A stretch of 41,661 nt of DNA from Bacteroides sp. (GTDB taxonomy: Bacteria; Bacteroidota; Bacteroidia; Bacteroidales; Bacteroidaceae), in contig JAJQFD010000031.1 of the NCBI GenBank assembly GCA_021201335.1, positions 1-41,661 of the forward strand, read 5' to 3'. Under the pieces are notes generated by a model. The model searched no databases. It saw only the letters and a program-made list of their open reading frames with translations, and was not told the origin of the DNA. The position numbers and the translations under genes are program-made. This document shows positions 40,479 to 41,661 of the stretch, one piece after another. The first letter of the stretch is position 1, and the number at the start of each line of letters is the position of its first letter.

Positions 40479-41174
40479 ATGGAGAGCACTGAAAGCTTGA
40501 TACTATATTTAACTCCCAGACTTCGTAATGGAAAAAATCTTAAATTGAATATGTTGCCTTTTAGTTTTTGTAATAATGTAGGTTATAATATAGATAATTT
40601 AGAAATTGAATTTGATGTAGATATAGATTCTCGTGAAATTATTGAGACTAATCAAGGGCAATATTCTACTATTAAACAAGACAGAAAAGATAGATTACTT
40701 AAGCGTGATCCTTATGAGACAGATTTCAACAAGAAACATAAAGTTACACTTGCTTCTGAAATAACTTCTTATAATATATCAACGATGAATCCTGGAAGAT
40801 GTGCCCTTATTAGGGAGTATTTTTATGTATTGCCTTATTCAGGTGCTGAGAATATTTTAATTGATTATTTTACATTAAATATCAAATATGCTTTTAGAAA
40901 TAAAAAAGAAGAAAATAAAAATTATAAATTTGATATTGCAGCATTATCAATAAGCACAATGAAAGAATTAGCTGCCTACATTGATAAAGGCGCCCCCCTC
41001 CCAAATATATTTGAAGGACGAAAAAATATATATGCAATTGAACCTTCAATTCTTTATGGTGATGCAACAAGCACAGCTCCCTTTTTTAACGAAGAAGCAA
41101 CAAAATTCTATAAAATCACTTTTAAAAAGAACAAAAAACGCGAAACCATTATAAAAGTATTTGAGTATCAATAA
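40479..41174 (+). CDS. unknown element-borne membrane protein, body of frameshifted gene
   Basis: 231 residues from the first in-frame ATG; the true product probably starts at 40288 by a -1 shift and has 295 residues with one membrane helix at about residues 25-44. The domain after the helix is beta-rich and polar (LPFSFCNNVGYNIDNLEIEF, VLPYSGAENILIDYFTLNIKY) and looks like an extracytoplasmic or peripheral domain. I recognise no family and no catalytic motif. It is very AT-rich, more so than the core genes, and lies between the integrase and a phage-type lipoprotein, which suggests a cargo gene expressed from the prophage. Its own promoter favours independent expression. Confidence 0.6.
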   Translation: MESTESLILYLTPRLRNGKNLKLNMLPFSFCNNVGYNIDNLEIEFDVDIDSREIIETNQGQYSTIKQDRKDRLLKRDPYETDFNKKHKVTLASEITSYNISTMNPGRCALIREYFYVLPYSGAENILIDYFTLNIKYAFRNKKEENKNYKFDIAALSISTMKELAAYIDKGAPLPNIFEGRKNIYAIEPSILYGDATSTAPFFNEEATKFYKITFKKNKKRETIIKVFEYQ

Positions 41175-41218
41175 AAATCATAATCCATTAACAAGCAATC
41201 ATAAATAATCCAGAGTGC

Positions 41219-41653
41219 TTATCTAGATATATTAAACTTATTTTTAATAATTATTGATCCCAACCAAGCGACACCCGCCAATAACACGATATTACCCAGA
41301 TAGATTCTTAGCTTCTGCCAGAAGTTAAGCTCTTTTTCTACTAGCTTGGCCACCTCCACCGGATAAGGAACCCGAATGTTATCCCGAACAATCACGCTAT
41401 CTCTTTTGAGCCTGTCAACATATTGTATTCTCCACCTGGAAAGAAATACCGTATCTCCTTTCTCTTTCAAGAAAACCGAGTCAAGTATATGAATACTGTC
41501 TCGGTGATATAAGTCTCTATATTCAGTGCGACTTTCATGCACCGGAACATATACAGTTTTAGCACACCCGGTCAGCAACAACAAAAGTGACACAGCGACC
41601 AAAAGGTATTTTAACGTGAGTTCGATATAATAAAACAATAAAAAGAATAGCAT
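41219..41653 (-). CDS. phage-type lipoprotein with C-terminal membrane helix (candidate unimolecular spanin)
   Basis: 144 residues. An N-terminal hydrophobic helix ends in a lipobox, LLTGC, with the lipid-modified Cys at residue 30. A polar periplasmic stretch of about 75 residues (KTVYVPVHESRTEYRDLYHR, then a strand-like SVIVRDNIRVPYPVE) follows. A C-terminal membrane helix (about 115-133, GNIVLLAGVAWLGSIII) ends the protein. Outer-membrane lipid plus inner-membrane helix in one small protein is the design of unimolecular spanins such as phage T1 gp11 (134 residues). The start is uncertain: the natural one may be codon 13, here ACG, rather than ATG 41653. Transcription would come from beyond the right edge. 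Confidence 0.65.
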   Translation of the reverse strand: MLFFLLFYYIELTLKYLLVAVSLLLLLTGCAKTVYVPVHESRTEYRDLYHRDSIHILDSVFLKEKGDTVFLSRWRIQYVDRLKRDSVIVRDNIRVPYPVEVAKLVEKELNFWQKLRIYLGNIVLLAGVAWLGSIIIKNKFNISR

Positions 41654-41661
41654 AATAGGTC

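Noticed and set aside
1..41661. CRISPR array or transposase
   Set aside because: No repeat-spacer pattern of 28-37 bp repeats and no transposase-like protein was found; the 23- and 22-bp arrays lack unique spacers.

Overview
The window reads as chromosome of a Bacteroidales bacterium (Bacteroides/Parabacteroides-like). Reasons: AT-rich coding sequence; repeated matches to the Bacteroidota promoter form TAnnTTTG, with a complete TTTG-N19-TAnnTTTG in front of the tRNA; lineage-typical families (DUF4834, DUF3822, DUF5683, a carboxypeptidase-regulatory/TonB-type outer-membrane receptor); and a Bacteroidetes-type tyrosine recombinase. Genus is inference only.

Layout. 1-466: 3' end of a TPR gene. 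467-1231: gene-free, with a GC-rich array of five 23-bp palindromic units. 1232-2683 (minus): yraN, a YjbR-family gene and birA. 2753-3426 (plus): a small basic protein and tadA. 3452-5169 (minus): psd, pssA and DUF4834, the phosphatidylethanolamine branch. 5337-9913: dnaE, trxA and a small acidic protein, closed by a 21-bp perfect inverted repeat shared with a convergent RDD membrane gene. 10829-16909: SpoIIM-like, multi-pass membrane protein, DUF4129, DUF4350, MoxR ATPase and DUF58, a tightly packed membrane/AAA+ operon. 16910-18138: a 1.2-kb gene-free region with an exact 22-bp-period array of TTAACAA elements, a second array of TTGAC at 31-32 bp spacing, and two DnaA-box-like 9-mers. It leads into 18139-24651, parA-parB-DUF5683-lytic transglycosylase-rel (chromosome segregation, cell wall and ppGpp). 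24648-26005 (minus): MerR-like regulator and M23 peptidase. 26213-28834: alaS behind a leader with strong self-complementarity. 29031-30452 (minus): RecD/Dda-like helicase. 30561-32620: pseudopilin-like protein, DUF3822 and rsmD. 32635-37561 (minus): cardiolipin synthase, large outer-membrane receptor and a small membrane protein. 37644-38705: aroB. 38776-38849: tRNA-Pro(GGG) with its own promoter and terminator.

Directly after tRNA-Pro the content changes. A tyrosine recombinase is followed by an unknown single-pass membrane protein, then by a minus-strand lipoprotein with a C-terminal membrane helix. This looks like the left end of a prophage or integrative element using the tRNA as its attachment site; the other end lies outside the window. 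The membrane protein has its promoter and ATG in one frame and its body in the -1 frame, joined at an A8 run containing a canonical -1 slippery heptamer. The lipoprotein has the architecture of a unimolecular spanin.

The most interesting items are the repeat-dense region upstream of parAB (possible origin or partition control region), the A8 frameshift gene, the candidate spanin, the alaS leader, and the uncharacterised membrane/AAA+ and pseudopilin-like/DUF3822 operons. Most of the rest is ordinary housekeeping. All functional calls are from reading the sequence without database searches.
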